DNA from: Kappaphycus alvarezii
Taxonomy: Eukaryota > Rhodophyta > Florideophyceae > Gigartinales > Solieriaceae
DNA length: 64,000 nt
Assembly (NCBI GenBank): GCA_002205965.3
Contig: NADL03000076.1
Span: 124,001 to 188,000 of the forward strand
Direction of reading: 5' to 3'
In this document: piece after piece, positions 35,886 through 50,290 of the stretch
Numbering within the stretch: position 1 is the stretch's first letter
How the letters are laid out: every line of letters starts with the position of its first letter
Made by a program: the position numbers and the translations under genes
The notes under the pieces: generated by a model
Databases searched by the model: none
What the model was told of the DNA's origin: nothing
What the model saw: only the letters and a program-made list of their open reading frames with translations

Positions 35886-36128
35886 AACAAATAAACGTTC
35901 TTTGTATCCAAGGGAGGAAAAGGACCCATGTTTTTGCGCAAGCAATTTCAAGTCTGTCAGAGAATGTATCCCAAACATTTTGAACATCACTTAAAAACAG
36001 AGGAAATCACCATACCCTAATTTCAAATTTTTCTTTCAGATTGTTCATCTCTCTGAGCAGAGGATGTAATTTATATATATTGTACAGCGAAACTCTAGTA
36101 CCTTAACTGTTCTTCTTCAAAAAAAGTA

Positions 36129-38116
36129 CAGGGGGGGGCCTCGATATAGTGCCACTTTGAGTAGTGCCTCCCTCTAATTAGTGCTACCCCAAAGCACGTG
36201 GCACACCTATAGGGGGTCTCGAAACCAGCCAACCAGTTCAAACCTCCTCAAACCACGACGACCTCTCCTGCGACAAACTATGGTAACGCCACAATCCAAA
36301 CCGATCCAAAAGAGGACAAGCTCACTCTTGGTCAGCAAATAGAGATTGCTCGCATGCTCTCTCAAGGCCATAATGCGAGCACTGTCATGTCCCAGTATTC
36401 TATATCTCGCCGCACAGTTACCAACATCAAGACCAGATCCAAAGCTCTTCTCACAAGTCACCAGAACAGTAATCTGTGCCTGCAGACAAAATCAATACGA
36501 CCGCCACTCTTCCCACTTATCGACGAAAAGATACTGACGTTTGTCCAAATTGCGCGATCTGCCAAGATGCCGGTGACACAAATGGTACTGCAGCAAAAGG
36601 CTTTGATGGTGCGCGACGCAATGCTACAAACTACCCCCAATGAAGATGAAAAAGGCCGTCTCCAACAATTTCGTGCTTCAAAAGGATGGGTGTGTAATTT
36701 CATCAAGCGTTTCGCATTGCGATCAGTGTCACTTTCCGGCGAAGCGGGGAGTGCCTCAGCGGTAAAAGTTGCGGCGGATATGAGTGCCTTGCGGGAGAGA
36801 CTCCGAAATTACGATGTTGATTGCATCTTCAATGTCGATGAAACGGGACTTTTTTCAAACTCTTGCCTCGACGCACTTACTTAGCAGTCAATGAATCTCG
36901 AAAATCAGTTCGTGGTACAAGAGCCATGAAAGCTAAGGACCGTGTTACTGCGTACGTTTGCACGAATGCAGATGGGTCTGCTAAACTACCGATGGCCATT
37001 ATTGGCACCGCAAAGTCCAAGGTGCTTTCGTCTTGGGTCACCCCTGTCCCATACCTTAGTCAACGCAATGCCTGGTCCGACTCTACTACCTTTCGCATCT
37101 GGTTCCTGGATATTTTCCTTCCATTTATTCGAAGGTTTACTTCACGCCCATGTGTGTTGTTGATGGACAATTGTGGACCGCATGGAACGGACCTCGCCGA
37201 TGTACGAGAACAGGTGCAGTTAATGACACTGCCACCAAACTGTACTTCCATACACCAGCCTATGGACATGGGCATTATTGCAGCCTGGAAGGCACGCTAT
37301 AGGGGTCTTCTTCTGCGGAAGATCGTGAAAGAGATCGAAACACGACAGCAACGTCGGGAGCTGTACAGCGAAAAGAGGAATGCGTGGTCTTTGCGACGGA
37401 TTCGATCCTCACATGCTAGATGTAGCCCATATGGTTCGAGAGAGTTGGAATGAGGTGTCTGTGATGACGATTGCGCGATGCTGGAGAAAAGCGCAAGTGT
37501 TGCCGGCGCATTTTGCGGCGGAGGTGAACGCAAGTGAAGGAAAGATGTCCTGTAGTGTTGCAGACAAAGAGCTGGTGAAGGAAATGGTGAGTGCAATGAA
37601 AGAACTTTCACTTTGTGATCTGGGTGATGATGCTCTTGTAAGCCAGTTGGATGACTGTCCGGGAGAGGGGGAGGTTGAGAGGTGGATAAACATTGAAGAG
37701 GATGACGAAATTAGGGAAGCGTTAGTTCATGACGCTTTGGAATCGGTCAATGAATTTAATTCTGCTGACGAGAGAGAGGAGCAACGCACTTGCAATAGCG
37801 ACGAAGACGATGGCTACATTGCCCCTGCCTTCGGAGACTGACATAAGGTTCCAGTTTGACTGCATTGAGAGAATTGCTATTGAAAGTGATGTAAGGGATG
37901 CGTTTATCACTTGCGGAAGGCCAAAGCAGCTCTCCTAGGCGCAAAGCGAAAGGAAAACGGTAGAGCACGGCGCCAAATGCTTATTACAGAGCTATTGTAA
38001 ATGAGAAGGATAGTTTTCGTCAATGCTTTGAAGGAACTTTGAATATTGCTTGATTCGATATAGTGCCAATTGTTTGCGTCTGGCACAGGGTGGCACTATA
38101 TAGAGCACACCACCTG
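36129..38116 (+). mobile_element. pogo/Tigger-type DNA transposon
   Basis: A 1,988-bp element bounded by TA on both sides (36127-36128 and 38117-38118). The ends are imperfect inverted repeats of about 27 bp, starting CAGG and sharing ATATAGTGCCAC: left end at 36129-36155, right end at about 38090-38116. More TAGTGC words follow just inside (36162, 36179, and 38061 in direct orientation). Inside is a DDE transposase with CENP-B-like DNA-binding domains. TA duplication, CAGG ends and DDD residues are those of the pogo branch of Tc1/mariner. Confidence 0.9.
36300..37841 (+). pseudogene. pogo-type transposase, two frameshifts
   Basis: The frame open from about 36330 has an N-terminal helix-turn-helix (QQIEIARMLSQGHNASTVMS), a CENP-B-type second HTH (FRASKGWVCNFIKRFALRS near 36670-36725) and the first catalytic Asp in FNVDETGLF (about 36830-36856). 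The frame then shifts at a run of T and continues from 36863 with VTAYVCTNADGS, the second Asp in LLMDNCGPHG (about 37156-37185) and the third in IHQPMDMG (about 37250-37272). A second shift near 37380 leads to a conserved C-terminal helical region (WNEVSVMTIARCWRKA) and an acidic tail ending at 37841. Transposases of this type cut and paste at TA. Confidence 0.88.
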
Positions 38117-38118
38117 TA

Positions 38119-41100
38119 CCTGACTATCTCATGTCATGGAGAGGGAATATTTTCGAAATCAATCAGTTTTACTTACAAACATGACAGTAAAATAATTTAT
38201 GAGGCATTTTAGATTTAAGATGAAATGTAGTGTAGTATAGGTACCTGACTTGAAGCTGCATGAATAAAAATAGAGATTCCTTTTTTTGATTTTGAATAAT
38301 TTCCAGCTTAAAAACGAACTGCATCACCAGTGAATCCTTTCACCTGCTTGAGACTAGTTAAAATTTAAAATTTTCTATACGATTCTACTTCTAGATTTCT
38401 ACAGATGAAAGCTGTGGCATAGTGCTATGTTTTCGATGCAATATTGTTTTAAATACAGTCATAGTAAGACGTTTTAATTCGAAATATTTCTCAAAACTCT
38501 TTCTAGCCATTGTAAAAATATTTGGACCTTATCCTGAAAATGGTATCTAACGAGCCCTGTTATGGCAAACGATTTATTACCAAAGAATAACATAATTGTG
38601 GTTATAATGATTTTCTGCTTTGAATTACCAATCCTTTCTCAACAAGCTGTTGTTCCATAATTTTCTCACATTCTTAATCTTTTAACAGATCCTAAAGTTA
38701 CGCTGGCTGATGTTGTTCGCATAATTCATGCAGAAGATGTCTGATTATCACCTGGTTTATCTTTATTGTCCTTTTGTACTACTTTTTTGGACCGCTAATT
38801 AGATGAAATTATGTTTGGAGGGATAAAACATGCCTAATGAAATACAGTAAATAGCTCGCAAACGCTTCGTTGTTGAAAATATGCAAATTGGAAATCAAAT
38901 AGAAAATTACAGTCAATGCCAGATAAAAATGGCTCGCCAAGAACTATGTAGTATAATTTTCATTACAGTTCTTGTAAATGTAAACATTTGATGATTGCAC
39001 GAATTTAATTTTAAAATTGCTCACTTTATAGTATTTTGGAACATTGTTACAGTCCCTAAATGTAACCATTCTTCTATTTTTTTTTCTTTGCATATTCAAT
39101 CTAAAAAGAAATCGTTACATGGTACTATCTATTCATGACCTCATGTTAAAATATGGCTCAAGAAAACTTTTCATCTATTCCTGCAGAAAATTTCTTTTTA
39201 TAAGCAAGGGCTGAAGGTTCCTTGAGTCAAATTTTGGTTATTCCATTAAGTAATATATTTTAGTCTATTCAAAATAAGTCAGTAAACTATACAAAGAACG
39301 TAAAGCACTTTAATCTTAAAAGTAGCTCTCACAATATCATTAGAAGCCCGTAATAATCACAAAATACTATCTTTTCTATACGGAATTCCATCAATCCTTA
39401 TTAAATTTAATTTAAAATAATTCTAAAAGTTTGTTAAATGTAATGTTATGAATATGAAACAATAATTCAATGGGAATCCAGTCTAGCAGAAATAAGTGTA
39501 TTTTCAATTATTCAAACGAGAAAGAATGAATCTGTTCGGAATTCATAGAGAATTTCACTGTTTAATCTATTCTTACTGCAAAAGTTATACTTGAGATGAG
39601 AGCAGGACAATTTGCTCTGGTTATTACAAACGCATTTATCGGTAGTAAAATTCTCAAAAAAAATCGTCAAACATATCAACTCTTTAAACAGGTTGAATTT
39701 GACATTTAACCATTGAAAAAAAATTATGGTACTTAAATTAAAATTAATGTAGCTCCAATTCTAGACAGGGGATTTTTCATTCCTTTCTAATGTATATTTG
39801 TGTTTCTGAGAGCATCATAGTTCAAAAATCCAGAAAACTGTGATTGAATTATCCATAGTCTAAAAACAGATTTCTGGGCAAAGGAAGTCGATTTTTTTAT
39901 TTAAATTGTTAAAGAAAATCTGCACCCTTCTAATTGTGTGGAAGGGGTAAAAACAATATTTTGTTAATATTGATTTTTATTTGAAAATCATCATTTTCAA
40001 AATGTCAAATTATCAAATTAAGTCAGAGAGTGTATGAAGATATTCATTTTAATTATATCGGATTTTTCCTCCTCAGAAGGAGGAAAATATTTAAAGAAGA
40101 CTTCGTCATGTGCTTTAAGCTGTATTTGATTATCATCTATGTGAGAATTATCAGCATTTTTGCACGATTTATTAATATATTTCAAAATAGAACTGGTCTA
40201 GATGTCAGAGAATCCCCATACTGTTCATTCTTCACGTCATTAATAATTCATTATTCATGCATTCATTATTCATCATTATTTGTCCGACATAACGAAAGCA
40301 GAAATAATTAAATCAAGTTTTATAACTTTATGCGATCATATCTTATGAAAGACTGCGAAATTAGTAGGAATAATATAATAAGTTTTAGTTTGTTGATAAA
40401 ACACAGATACAGGTAATTTAATTTCAAATGAGAGTTTGATATGGCATATGAACGGGAAAATAATGGAGTAGTACAGGATGGCTGAATGCACTTTTTTCAA
40501 TACCATCTGAATATTTGGCGTGTTTCAATACACTACAGAAAAAACAAATAGCTTTCGTAATGACTATGAAAAGTACGTGGGTAAATATTGCGCAACCTTT
40601 GGAAAATTTATTCGTAGATAAATGATTCTGCTGCGCCAGTAATTAATAGTGCAATAGGCCTCTTCAAAAAATTTTCCACGAACGGACGCAACTATATCGC
40701 TCAAAACTGGAGATGTCAGTGGATAATCCGAAAGTATTGCGAAAAGATGCCGTTGTCGATGTAAACTGGAAGGTCCACATTTGTGCAAAGGCGAGACTAT
40801 TTTTTTAGTAGTAGTGCTCACTCAAATTAGAGAAAAAAATAATTGGAGCTCTGCAGTAATTGATTGGAGATGGAAAAATGAAGTAAAATATTCAGTTCAA
40901 TATTTCCAAGAAATTTAAAACCTGGTGTTTTACCTCCTGACCCACTGTCATGGGGCACAGTCATGCACTGTAATAAGTTTATTGAAACTTTCTGCTATTA
41001 TTTGAAACGTTCTTTCACTGGTGGGTACTGAATAGAACAGGATGATTCCTGAACAAAGTGGTCAAGAATGCCATTAAATTCACGGAAAGATATTTACAAA

Positions 41101-44100
41101 CATTCTGGTTTTATTTGCGGTCTAACATGAAGTAACCGGTAGTCTAATGGAAGTTTATTGCTCTTCAAATTAAGGCCGAGGAGCTTATTCAAAGTATGCA
41201 AAAATACGAAAAAATAATTATGCATATCTATTGTTGCGAAAAAAATTGCGAAAGTATTTCCTTTGGATATTTCAATCGGAATAGTTTTGAATCGCTCAAA
41301 AAGAACTCACGAAAAAATAAAAATTTGTACAAAAAAAATGTGGAAAAATTTATGTTGGAAATTGGGATACGGTGAAATAACTGCATTAATTTAAAAGAAG
41401 ATCAAACTGCGAATACATGTATTCGCAAAAATAAAAATAAGGCCTCAAAAAATACTAAAAAAGCAGCATAAAATTGGAAGTTGGTATTAAAAACCTTGAA
41501 ACGGATTTTAGGAGCCAGATATGATAAGAGAATTTAAAACTGAGGTTGTAGATCAGTAAGCAGTAACAACGTGCCATTTTAACTTCAAACCGCTTCTTTC
41601 CGTACCTCCCAGGCATAATTCAGCAGACTTTTTTCGCAATTTGAGATCTTCATGAGAAATATTTAACTAAAAAATGACTTCGGAAGAAATAAAGTGAGGA
41701 AATGTCTCAAAAGTAAGAATAAAATTAATGTAACTGTACAAAAGGTTGGAAAAATGCACTGAGAGAGTACAGGGATTAAGAATGAAAAGATGCGGCAACA
41801 ATTACCAAAAATGTGACTGTCCTTGCAGAGAGCTTCGGAGTTCCGACAGGAATATTTGATGAATTTTTCTCGTTTTAGAAGGTTTGTTGAGCGGAGTATA
41901 AATAAAGTGGGGAGTGTTGTCAAGGGGAAAAATTTCGGCTGATAATATTTCCCGGAAATCACCGAAATTGTAGAGGTACTTGAATACCCAATATAATAAA
42001 ATTACTGTAATATAATACCATAAAACTCATTAAAACTAAAAATAGATAATATTTATTGGATCTTCGACTAAATAATTCACTCAATAATTCGAACCAAAGT
42101 GGCATAAATGTGCCCATTATTCTCATCAATCATACACGAAGAGTGTAAAATCGCTTATACAGGATTGATTTTTCTTGATTGGTTGACTAGTGATTCCATT
42201 CTTTTTTTCTTATTTCTATCATATTGTTAAAGAATACTATTATGTGATTATTTATGGTGTAAAATCCAAATTTTCAGAAAATTGGACAATTGTAAGTAGA
42301 TACTCATGATACTTTTCTATTCTTGACTTTTTTCTGGGACCACCTACCCGTTGGCATAAAGTTATATATATCTGTAATAACAAAGCACAAATAAATTGAT
42401 ATTTTTACACACCGCCATCTCTCATGTATCCACTTTGATTAGAAAATAGTTGATGTCCATTGAATTTTTTGGTAAACCAGAAGTTTGAAAAGTGCTGGAT
42501 GATAAATAAAAATTGCAGCATTTAATGAGTTGTTCCTAATGTGCCCGTTCATTAAAAGCCAATACGTGACCTTTCTCTTAAAATATTTCTATACAGTCTT
42601 ACTTCAAACAAAGCTGGAGTTAATACCTAATATAGACTAAAATTACATCAATGAGGAGCAAAAGAACTGGTGAACTAAAAAATTGAACAATTGATTGGCT
42701 TGGTTCCTTTTTGCAAAAAAATTGATTTGCGTACATGGAAAAATTTTGCGTGATATCGGAGGCATTAAAATTTAAAATGAAATAATATCGATAAAGTAAA
42801 TGTCAACTTCTATCTTATACCAGTTTGAGATAGCCCTCGATATGATGTAACCTTGACTGTAATGGTCGAATAAAATGCATTCACTTAACTTATTGGTATA
42901 AAGATCTTGCTCTGAACATGTGAGTCATGCTGAAAATATGCCCTTGAACGAGAATTGAGGCTATAAAATAGAGAGAAATATAGGTAGTCGAAGCTTAGCT
43001 GATGATGTTTTACAGCGCATATTTATTGTATCGAAACATTACATTTGATAAGTTAACTGTTTATCTTAGCAATGAGATCATATGATTTGTAATTTTTGAT
43101 ACGTATGTATTTTTTGCACAATTGTACAAAATTCCGAGCCTGAACTCGCGAAATAGTATATTACATCCAAGTAATATACAACGGAAAATTATGGTCACAA
43201 ATGTTTGCTTTAATACATATTCAATTAGCATTCCTTCAGTTCTAATGAACGTTTTCACGGCAAGCTACTCTAAATATTACCTTCTTTTATGTGAAAGTTA
43301 ATATAGGAACTATTAAATGATTTTTATTAGGCCTACATATGAGATAGCAACATTAACAGAATTTTCCGGGATAAGTTCCGGTCATTATTGACTTAAAATA
43401 TCACATATGTACTGTAGAAAATATTCAATGTATCTCGCTCGGCTCAGTCGAAAGAAATGAAAGTTTCGATATGATACGGGAACATAAGTGGATGAGTTAC
43501 GTGAGAATAGATTGGCGAGTTCCTTACAGGTTAACCCTTTCAAAGAGACCGCCGTCTGAAGGTGTCCTGAAAATAAATGAACCGTCCAAACCTGTGATCT
43601 AACGATTACCCAGTTTCAATCAGAAGAAGACAAGTAATGTGCATTCAGAAGATGTAGGGTCTTTGTACTGTTATTTTAGAATTCCCTCAAATAGGACGAA
43701 ATGTACATTAACTATCAATTTTCTCTCAATAGAAGAGTAAAAATATAAATTGGATAAATTTTTGCGAAATTTGTGGGTAGGGGTTATAAGCATAGCCGTA
43801 TTCCACCTTATCAGCATATTTTCGCAATAATTATAATTATAATTATATTCGAAATATTTATGAAAGTAACCTCTGCGATCAGGCAAATTAGCCTTTTTTA
43901 AAGATTAACCAAGAAGGAGGAATAATTTAAAGTTTTGAAGACAAAATCACAACTTGCAGCTTTAAGTAGTCGAATGTTTAAAACGGGAAAATTTAGCCAA
44001 GGAGCTTCATGATGGAAAAATAGGCCAGTTGAAGGTGATGAAATTGGGGGTGATACTTGGGTCGAGAGACATTGAAACACTCATGGATATGAAAGTACTT

Positions 44101-47100
44101 ACACATTAGATGAAAAATAATATGCATCACGTGTCGAGGATATTTTTTGAATCACATAGGAATTGAACTATTTGTTTCAAAATATTAATTTTTATTCCAA
44201 CTTTACAAAGATATAAATTCACTGAGGCAATTATGATGAGCATTTGCGGCTGCCTTTTTGGGCAATTAGTTCTGGTAATTTAAAAAAGGCACCCTACTGG
44301 GATACTCTCGGAAATGAATACGATATTTATGGATTTTTAAACATCTCCCTCTTGTACAAATAATGAAATAAGGATTATGCATTATATTTGATAAGATTCA
44401 CTACAAGTAGGATATTTATCCATATAAAATTTAGTTTTCCCCACTCATCGATTCTTCGATCACATTCGTTGTAAGTTCTATATCTGGTCCAAAGTGGCAA
44501 TCCATTAGTGAAGAACCAGATGAAGATCATCTCTACGTCACTATTCTACATTATTCATTAGGGAAGATCAGATCAGTGGAGCACCGTAATACACATATAA
44601 ATAAAAAGCGTTTAGTTGCTATATACAGTAAGAACCGGGCGGCTCGACATATGACTTCTGCCACATTTATGCTCTATATTTCCACAATTACAAAAAGATA
44701 TACTTCATATTGAATGAAGCGCCATAATATAGTGTTTTTCGCGCTATTTTAGTGATCTTTATCATGTTAGGTACGGCATTGAACACGATATTGCTGTCAT
44801 TTAACGTATTTTGAGCCTCAAACAAACCAAGAATACATTTATATGTGAGTTTTTCCCATCATTAATTTATATCTTCCTCAATAACTGCGCACGCAGACTA
44901 TGTAAAAATATTTAATACAATCAAAAAGCCCCTTCCAAGTATCTTGGGTTGTGAACATTTTACCTAAATATCACAACAATTTCCGTTTAATACAGAAAAA
45001 TTCAGAAAGGTTTTAATATCAGACAAAGATACAGTTCCCATACAAATAATGAATTTAATGTCATGATTCGATTAAGAGTAGCTTTTTGCACCATATTTAC
45101 CAAAAAGGAGTCCTTTTGTGCTAAATCTAAAATAGCCAATGGCTTGAAATCATTGTAAGAGATCTGCTATTCAGAAAAGGGATAGTTTAGTATTTTTTGT
45201 GTAAAATTTTGCGTTTCTAACATGTATCATCTCTGAAATAGGTGTTTGAATGTACACATAAGAAGAGTAAATAGGTTAAAAATTTTTATGCCAACTTATT
45301 TCTTCACTACAGGTAAAGAATATGATGAGTTGAAATAAAATTTCGGTTGATTTAATTGCGTTCATTCCATGTCGCAGTCAGAATTTTAATGACAGACCCT
45401 AATCGAAGCCAAACTTTCCGCTGCCTTTGATACCGGAGATTTTCACTCTGGACAGTCCAAAGTCTTACAGGGCATTCCAGAGGGGTGATTATATGCAAAT
45501 TTGTGCCGGTAGCTTTAGACCACTGGGGAGCGAGGTAACAGTGATATTAAAAAGGAAAGACGCGAATTCGACTGGAATGGATCCTAAGGTTCGGGTTGCT
45601 GGATTTTTTTTTGATATGAGGAAAATCCATGTAACGCTTTGAGATACTAAGTCAAAAAAAATTCATCGACTTTCATTCATGTGATCTTTACCGGCTTTGA
45701 AGCCGTTAACGTTCATGCAATACAAAATGAATTTATGATCTAGGACTTTTTCGTTGTCAACAGAACAAAAACATTCCTGCCGCTTGGTAACTCGGCACTG
45801 CATATAGAATTTGCAAATTAAGGAAAAATAATGCCTCTCCTGGCCTCTAAGAGACTCATTCAGGCCAAAGTAGTAAGAGTTCTTCTTAGTAGGTACCACT
45901 CCGTCGAGAAATCGAATCTGCTATGTGATATAGCGTCCAGATAAGAAAAATAAATCCATATTTTTCCTATATAGGAACCAGAAGATCTGTAAAATAATGA
46001 AATTGGCGAAAAAAGACAATTGAAGTTTAAACGTTTTGCTGGCCCATAAATCTGTTTGCTTCCATCGTTTGAAGAATGGAACGCTGGAAGCCGCAATTCT
46101 GAAATAGAGATGAGCTCTAGGGGTAATCTATTGTGGTGAGAACTGTTACTAGTGATTTTGGCTCCCTTCAAGTCTCTCCTGGCTTCCAAAAAGAAGGAAT
46201 GATTTGACGGGCTTGCAGAAAATGGCATTAGAGGCCCAATTGTGCTTCGGTCTGATGCAGGACGGAAAATTACGACACGGTGCACATGCGCGCACTTCAG
46301 ACTACTAAGACACACAGATTCCTTCACCTGAACTTTCCACATGTTTATAACTTCATCTTGACTACTGCAAAGGTCTTTACAGGGCCAAGGAAACCCAGCT
46401 TCACGACCGATGGAGTTCGGTTGTACCTGATGAGTTTTGAAGGTCGAGTAAGTCCATTGAGTGTATGAGCACATGGCATGGAGACCTTTGCGGGGTGAAA
46501 ATGGAGTTATGTTCTCAAATATATCCTACCATAGTGTACATTATGTACATAATTACCCCAATTGGTTCAAGTATGGTGCGGTTTCATTTCGAGTGACCTA
46601 TTATAGCTGTACAGTACACTTAAACTAAATCTGATTTACAACACAGGGGAGGCGGTAAATACAGGGGGAGGCGGTAATTATCAAACATTTTATTTTTCGC
46701 GAATTTACGTTACAGCCTCAAGTATCACTCATATTAACAGCTTGTACGATATAGACAGCGTAGATTGACTGCTGCAATTTTGACAGTGCAAATTCTGTGT
46801 GCTACCATGGAAGAAAAGCATGAGTAAACTTACCTCCTGATTCTCCGTAGTACTCAAGCTAAGCTTATTCAGTTTCTTCCTGAAATCTATAGCTCGTAAT
46901 TTATAAGCAAAGGGTCCGGGATCAAGATTTTCTCGGATTTGATTCCCTTGGGCTCTCTCCAGCCTCCAGCATTTTCCTTGGATGAATGACAGCCCTTGAT
47001 GACTCCGTGAGTTTCTGGATCATCACAGTATCGTCTACAAGACAACCTGGCTTTATAGCTTTCAAAAGGATACTAGAGCAAGAGCCTGTTACATACGAAA

Positions 47101-50100
47101 TTACTCATCACTGAAGGTACAAATTCCAGCAGATTTATGTTATTATTATTTGAATTTTCAAATATTTGTAACTAAAAAAATCGCCAGTTTTAACACCAGC
47201 AATTGATCTACTGACCATGTATGCTTTATTTCCGGGTTAGAAATTCAGACATGAATCTACGAAATGTAAAATTTCGAGCATCGAAATGTTATAGGTGATG
47301 CGATTCACATCAGCGAAGTTCAATACTGTTACCTTAAACTGCCCAATTTCAGCAGATTCGAGAACCGGGAGGGTGGCAGGGTGATCGCGACTTTCGGGGC
47401 TGTTTCCGCAAAAATTCGGCGATATGAAGTGAAAAAAAGATTTTAGAAAATATTTGGGCATTTTGCCAAATTGGCCTTCTCTATTTTAAATAAAAATAGG
47501 TCATCTAATCTGTTGTAAGCAAATTTCTGTAGATCCATGCATTTCCATTATGAATTTGGAGTTGTTAAATTTATATTTGCATTTGACTGTATCATTGGGC
47601 AGCTCAAGTTTCTCACTTGTATGAGATTCGATTCTAGAAAATACAGATTCGAATCTCAACAGTAGACCTCACTTCACAAACGGCTGATCATCAGCATACT
47701 TCGTTGTATCAATAATCATTCTACTAAAGACGTTGTGAAATAAAATTAATATTAAAGATGTATTTTACTGATTTAGGTGCTCAAATTTTAATTAAAAAAC
47801 TATATCCATTTCATGTGATATGTACAATCGATTAATTTCTTGTTAATTGACAGGCTGTGATTTCGTTTTTCATTTTAATGAGGGTGTTATATACTTAGAA
47901 GGCTTCAGCCATCAGTTCATTGAAATGATGGGTGAAGTGTCGATGCGACGGCCAGATCCCGGAAGAGCGATGATGTCAACACCACAATTTTTCGTTGTGA
48001 CGGGAGGGCAATTTTTTTTGCAATTGCAGAGGGCCAGGCTGTAGTGGCTCATAGGCAATTCAGAGCCATTTTTGGCGTCAGATCAGATGTGGCATCTACT
48101 GTATGTAATTTACCAGAGGCAGGACTACCAGACAATTCTCTTCCTACTCATCTATTGCAGAGTCTACATTTTCTAAAAAGCTATAACACAGAAATAGTAA
48201 CGCCCTGGTACGGAAATGGGAAGAGGAGACCTTTGGAAAGTGGTCCTGGTTTTTTGTTCAGCGTATTTTGAATATAAAAGTGGCAATCTTTTATGTTTTC
48301 ATTAAAAGTTTTTACTGACATTTGTTAACCGTTGAAAGATTTCATGGGAGTAATGTATTACTTTTAATAAATTTTGGGATGCTGTCTTTTGCTCTGTTGA
48401 TGGAGGGATTGTCCTATTAATAAACCAACCCCTTTTGACTCCATGAAGTATTCGTAAAAATTCCATGGACCCGGTCTCTGGTACCAGATCGGGCTATAGG
48501 TTGGGTCAGGGCATTTTTGAGGTGAAATGGCCCTTTTCCTTGCGGAAACTGTCCCGATATTTGCATATTCACGAAGAAATATTTTTTACATTTATCAAGG
48601 AATAAGCAAGTGATCGCTGATAATGGATATTGCTATGCACGTTACATTAAACCGAATCCAGTTTCACAATCTGGGAAGGAACTAAACTCTGTTGTAAGGG
48701 CTCGTCACGAAACTGTGAACGAAAGGATCAAAACCTTTATCTCTTTTGGGGCGATTTTCACGAGCTTCATAGGACTGTTTTTCACGCCGTCACTCGATTA
48801 AACGCACTAATGGTTACTATAAGTGATCCTTTTTTAGTTTAGTGTATCGAATAAACCGTAATACTCCTTATTTTAATTTTCTTGAAGTCCGTGGCTGAAA
48901 CTCATGTGTTTCAATTTTTCCTGCATCCTGCATTGTACAAACATGCATAGGAGCCACACGCTGGGAACATTGTTCTTACTTTATTTTCCTTAGGCAAAAT
49001 AACTCCCAAATAACGCATTGCTATGCTACGGCAAGGCAGGGTAGATTTGAAGCTGTCAAAAAGGGAAAAGTGACTAATATTAGTGATGCCCATAATGGGA
49101 AGGGAAGGGAGTGCCCGCTTGCCAGATTGCCTTCCGTCACCCAACGATCACACGGAAGGGCCTACTATATGGTCTCCATCCTGTTTTGGAGGTGATATTG
49201 AAACCACACACCGCCAGGATAAAAACATAGAAGTGGTAGAAAATTGTAGAAAACCACTAAAATATACAGACTAGTTTACAATATTTGACAAAAAAAAGAA
49301 AAAAATGGGAAAGAAGCCATGCAATTATCGCATATGGAGGTTTCATGTGACCCTTCAGAGCCATCATTACAACTGCGCCTCCAGTTGGCATCGCGTCATA
49401 TCATATAAAGTTGATTTGGGAGATTTGCTATAAGCTCCACGACCCTCCTTGGATTTTTAAGTTCTGTTTTCACCTCTTCTATGAAAACATACCTCTATAT
49501 CCCTTCAAATATGACTACTTACAACCACGCCTACGAACCAAGAAGATTCAATAACTTCCACGATTTTCGGTCTCCGCTTCAAAAAAGACTGCTTAGGTAA
49601 TGAAAAGCGTAGAAGGACTTTCTAGTTTGCCTAAATACAAGAAAAGATTCTAACCGCATCGGAAACATGCGAAAATTCTATGTGGACCAATAGAATAGCA
49701 AAGACTAGAAAAGAAACTGCTTTTCTCGACGACAGTACATCTCATCTAAACAAAGCATTTTGCAATGAGAAGCGTTTAAAACTAATTAAAAGAATCACAA
49801 TCTACCAAAGGGCACAAGGAACTATTTGAACCGGTTTGAAATCAGATGGAAACGAAAAGCACGTCTGCATGGTGGATTCATTTTATGTTTCGAGAAAATA
49901 TCTTCCGAAAGCCTCAACTGGTTCTAAATAACTTTGAGCAATTCAACTTCAGCGGAAGTGATAAAAGCGGCATTTTCAATATATATTCATTTACTAAGTT
50001 CGGAATGTAAACCTTTTGGGTCGTATTTGGTGGATTCCACTACAGAAGAAGGGGTAAAATTTATTGTCATTGTACACAATACGAGATATGTGAACATATT

Positions 50101-50225
50101 CTTAATCTTCTTGGTGAGGCTACTCTGGTGAGCACTCGTTTTCGAATATTCTCTTCCTTGTACGGTAGTAACAGGGGTTTCAATTGCTGAGTAGTTTCTA
50201 GAAATATTTCGTAGACAAGATTAAC
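38119..50225. other. long AT-rich gene-free region
   Basis: About 12 kb, strongly AT-rich. The longest frame is 204 codons at 45860-46474 (-), without domain or clear start context; all others are short. Small features: an (AATTAT)-type simple repeat near 43825-43850, a GTACAGTAC word at 46609, and a doubled CAGGGGAGGCGGTAA-like unit near 46643-46680. No transposon domain, LTR pair or RNA gene is visible. It resembles the 1-6.8 kb region in composition. Confidence 0.6.
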
Positions 50226-50290
50226 TGTGTAAATGGGGGGTTAATTTACTATGGTGGATATGTGGGTTGGTATCCAGTAAATTTGTACCG
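50226..50290 (+). repeat. 65-bp repeat, inverted partner of 54806-54869
   Basis: It reads GTGTAAATGGGGGGTTAATT and on to GGTATCCAGTAAATTTGTACC. The reverse complement occurs almost unchanged at 54806-54869. Here it lies at the 3' side of a LINE A copy; there it lies beside a LINE B 3' end. It may be part of a LINE A 3' UTR or an independent short element. Confidence 0.8.

Noticed and set aside
45860-46474. 204-codon open frame on the minus strand in the AT-rich desert
   Set aside because: No domain, no compositional sign of coding, no neighbouring exon, and it stands alone in otherwise closed frames. Long frames of this size occur by chance in 12 kb.
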